Positions 63,872-64,000 of a DNA stretch of 64,000 bases are shown piece after piece. Every line of letters begins with the position of its first letter. Within the stretch, counting starts at the first letter, position 1. The position numbers were made by a program, and so were the translations under genes. The notes beneath the pieces were generated by a model. That model worked only from the letters and a program-made list of their open reading frames with translations, was not told the DNA's origin and made no database searches. The DNA lies in contig NZ_JAJQQZ010000005.1 of the NCBI RefSeq assembly GCF_021729015.1, forward strand, positions 62,001-126,000. Reading direction: 5' to 3'. Source of the stretch: Halobacterium rubrum (GTDB lineage Archaea > Halobacteriota > Halobacteria > Halobacteriales > Halobacteriaceae).

Positions 63872-64000
63872 ACCAGCTACCCAAGCACCTGCGGCGGACG
63901 ACTACATCCGGTTCGACCACCCAAACGTCGGGTACGTCATCGACGGCGTCGAGGACGCGACCGTCCGCTACGGGTTCGACCGTGACCTCCAGACGGGAGA
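63864..64000 (+). CDS. unrecognised protein, N-terminal part (runs off the window)
   Basis: ATG 63864 overlaps the end of the zinc-ribbon gene and stays open to the edge, giving 45 residues. MAEPATQAPAADDY is followed by strand-like RFDHPNVGYVIDGVEDATVRYGFD. Too short to assign. Confidence 0.55.
   Translation, partial: MAEPATQAPAADDYIRFDHPNVGYVIDGVEDATVRYGFDRDLQTG

Noticed and set aside
1-64000. Tailed-virus identity
   Set aside because: No terminase, portal, capsid, tail or lysis gene could be recognised; HerA, Orc1, methyltransferases and DpdA-like genes occur in both plasmids and viruses, so the type of element stays open.

Overview
The window reads as a slice of a large haloarchaeal extrachromosomal element (megaplasmid or unclassified virus-like replicon). 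The evidence is GC-rich sequence, very acidic proteins, TFB- and Orc1/Cdc6-type genes, NTGA stop/start overlaps, near leaderless genes, and small haloarchaeal families (histone-fold DUF1931, DUF7503-like membrane peptide, DUF5821-like regulator). I see no integrase, transposase, rRNA or recognisable capsid, portal or terminase gene. Almost all genes lie on the plus strand.

Layout. Positions 1-17,570 hold short operons of mostly unrecognised small acidic proteins, with a DUF6884 protein, two SWIM zinc-finger proteins, a Cas4/RecB-like nuclease and an odd intron-bearing tRNA-like gene at 9,534. Positions 17,570-18,530 are a replication origin with iterons in two opposing clusters and a perfect 23-bp inverted repeat, followed by an Orc1/Cdc6 gene. 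Positions 20,200-41,000 carry a dense DNA-modification and gene-expression section: two cytosine-5 methyltransferase-like proteins, a Dam-type enzyme, an NPPY amino-methyltransferase, a DPPW protein with a zinc ribbon, a tandem GNAT/Mom-like protein, a TFB with a long tail and a kinase-like acidic protein. Positions 41,000-50,000 hold a HerA-type ATPase with coiled coil, a GNAT, a GIY-YIG protein, an SRAP (HMCES) protein and an AAA ATPase with a small partner. Positions 50,000-64,000 hold zinc-ribbon proteins, a TGT/DpdA-like enzyme on the minus strand, a CHAT protease with a coupled partner, a DUF5821-like regulator, the histone-fold gene, a DUF4326 protein and an operon that runs off the end.

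The outstanding feature is a repeated promoter-and-start cassette found 34 times, plus one relic, almost always directly before an operon and in the operon's direction. It has four boxes with nearly fixed spacing (CCGGCG, TATGCAAAA, CTTAAGT, GGTCCCTT) and usually continues through the start codon as GATGGCAC. So most first genes begin MA(R/H/P)(S/P)... In seven operons the cassette ATG opens a separate 14-48 codon leader ORF that ends at or just before the start of the real gene. I interpret this as a modular expression cassette that has spread by duplication and has been placed in front of unrelated accessory genes, making one large co-regulated set. It is dense from 0.4 to 47 kb and scarce after 48 kb, where a second, smaller promoter family appears. 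The element-encoded TFB is a natural, untested candidate for reading it.
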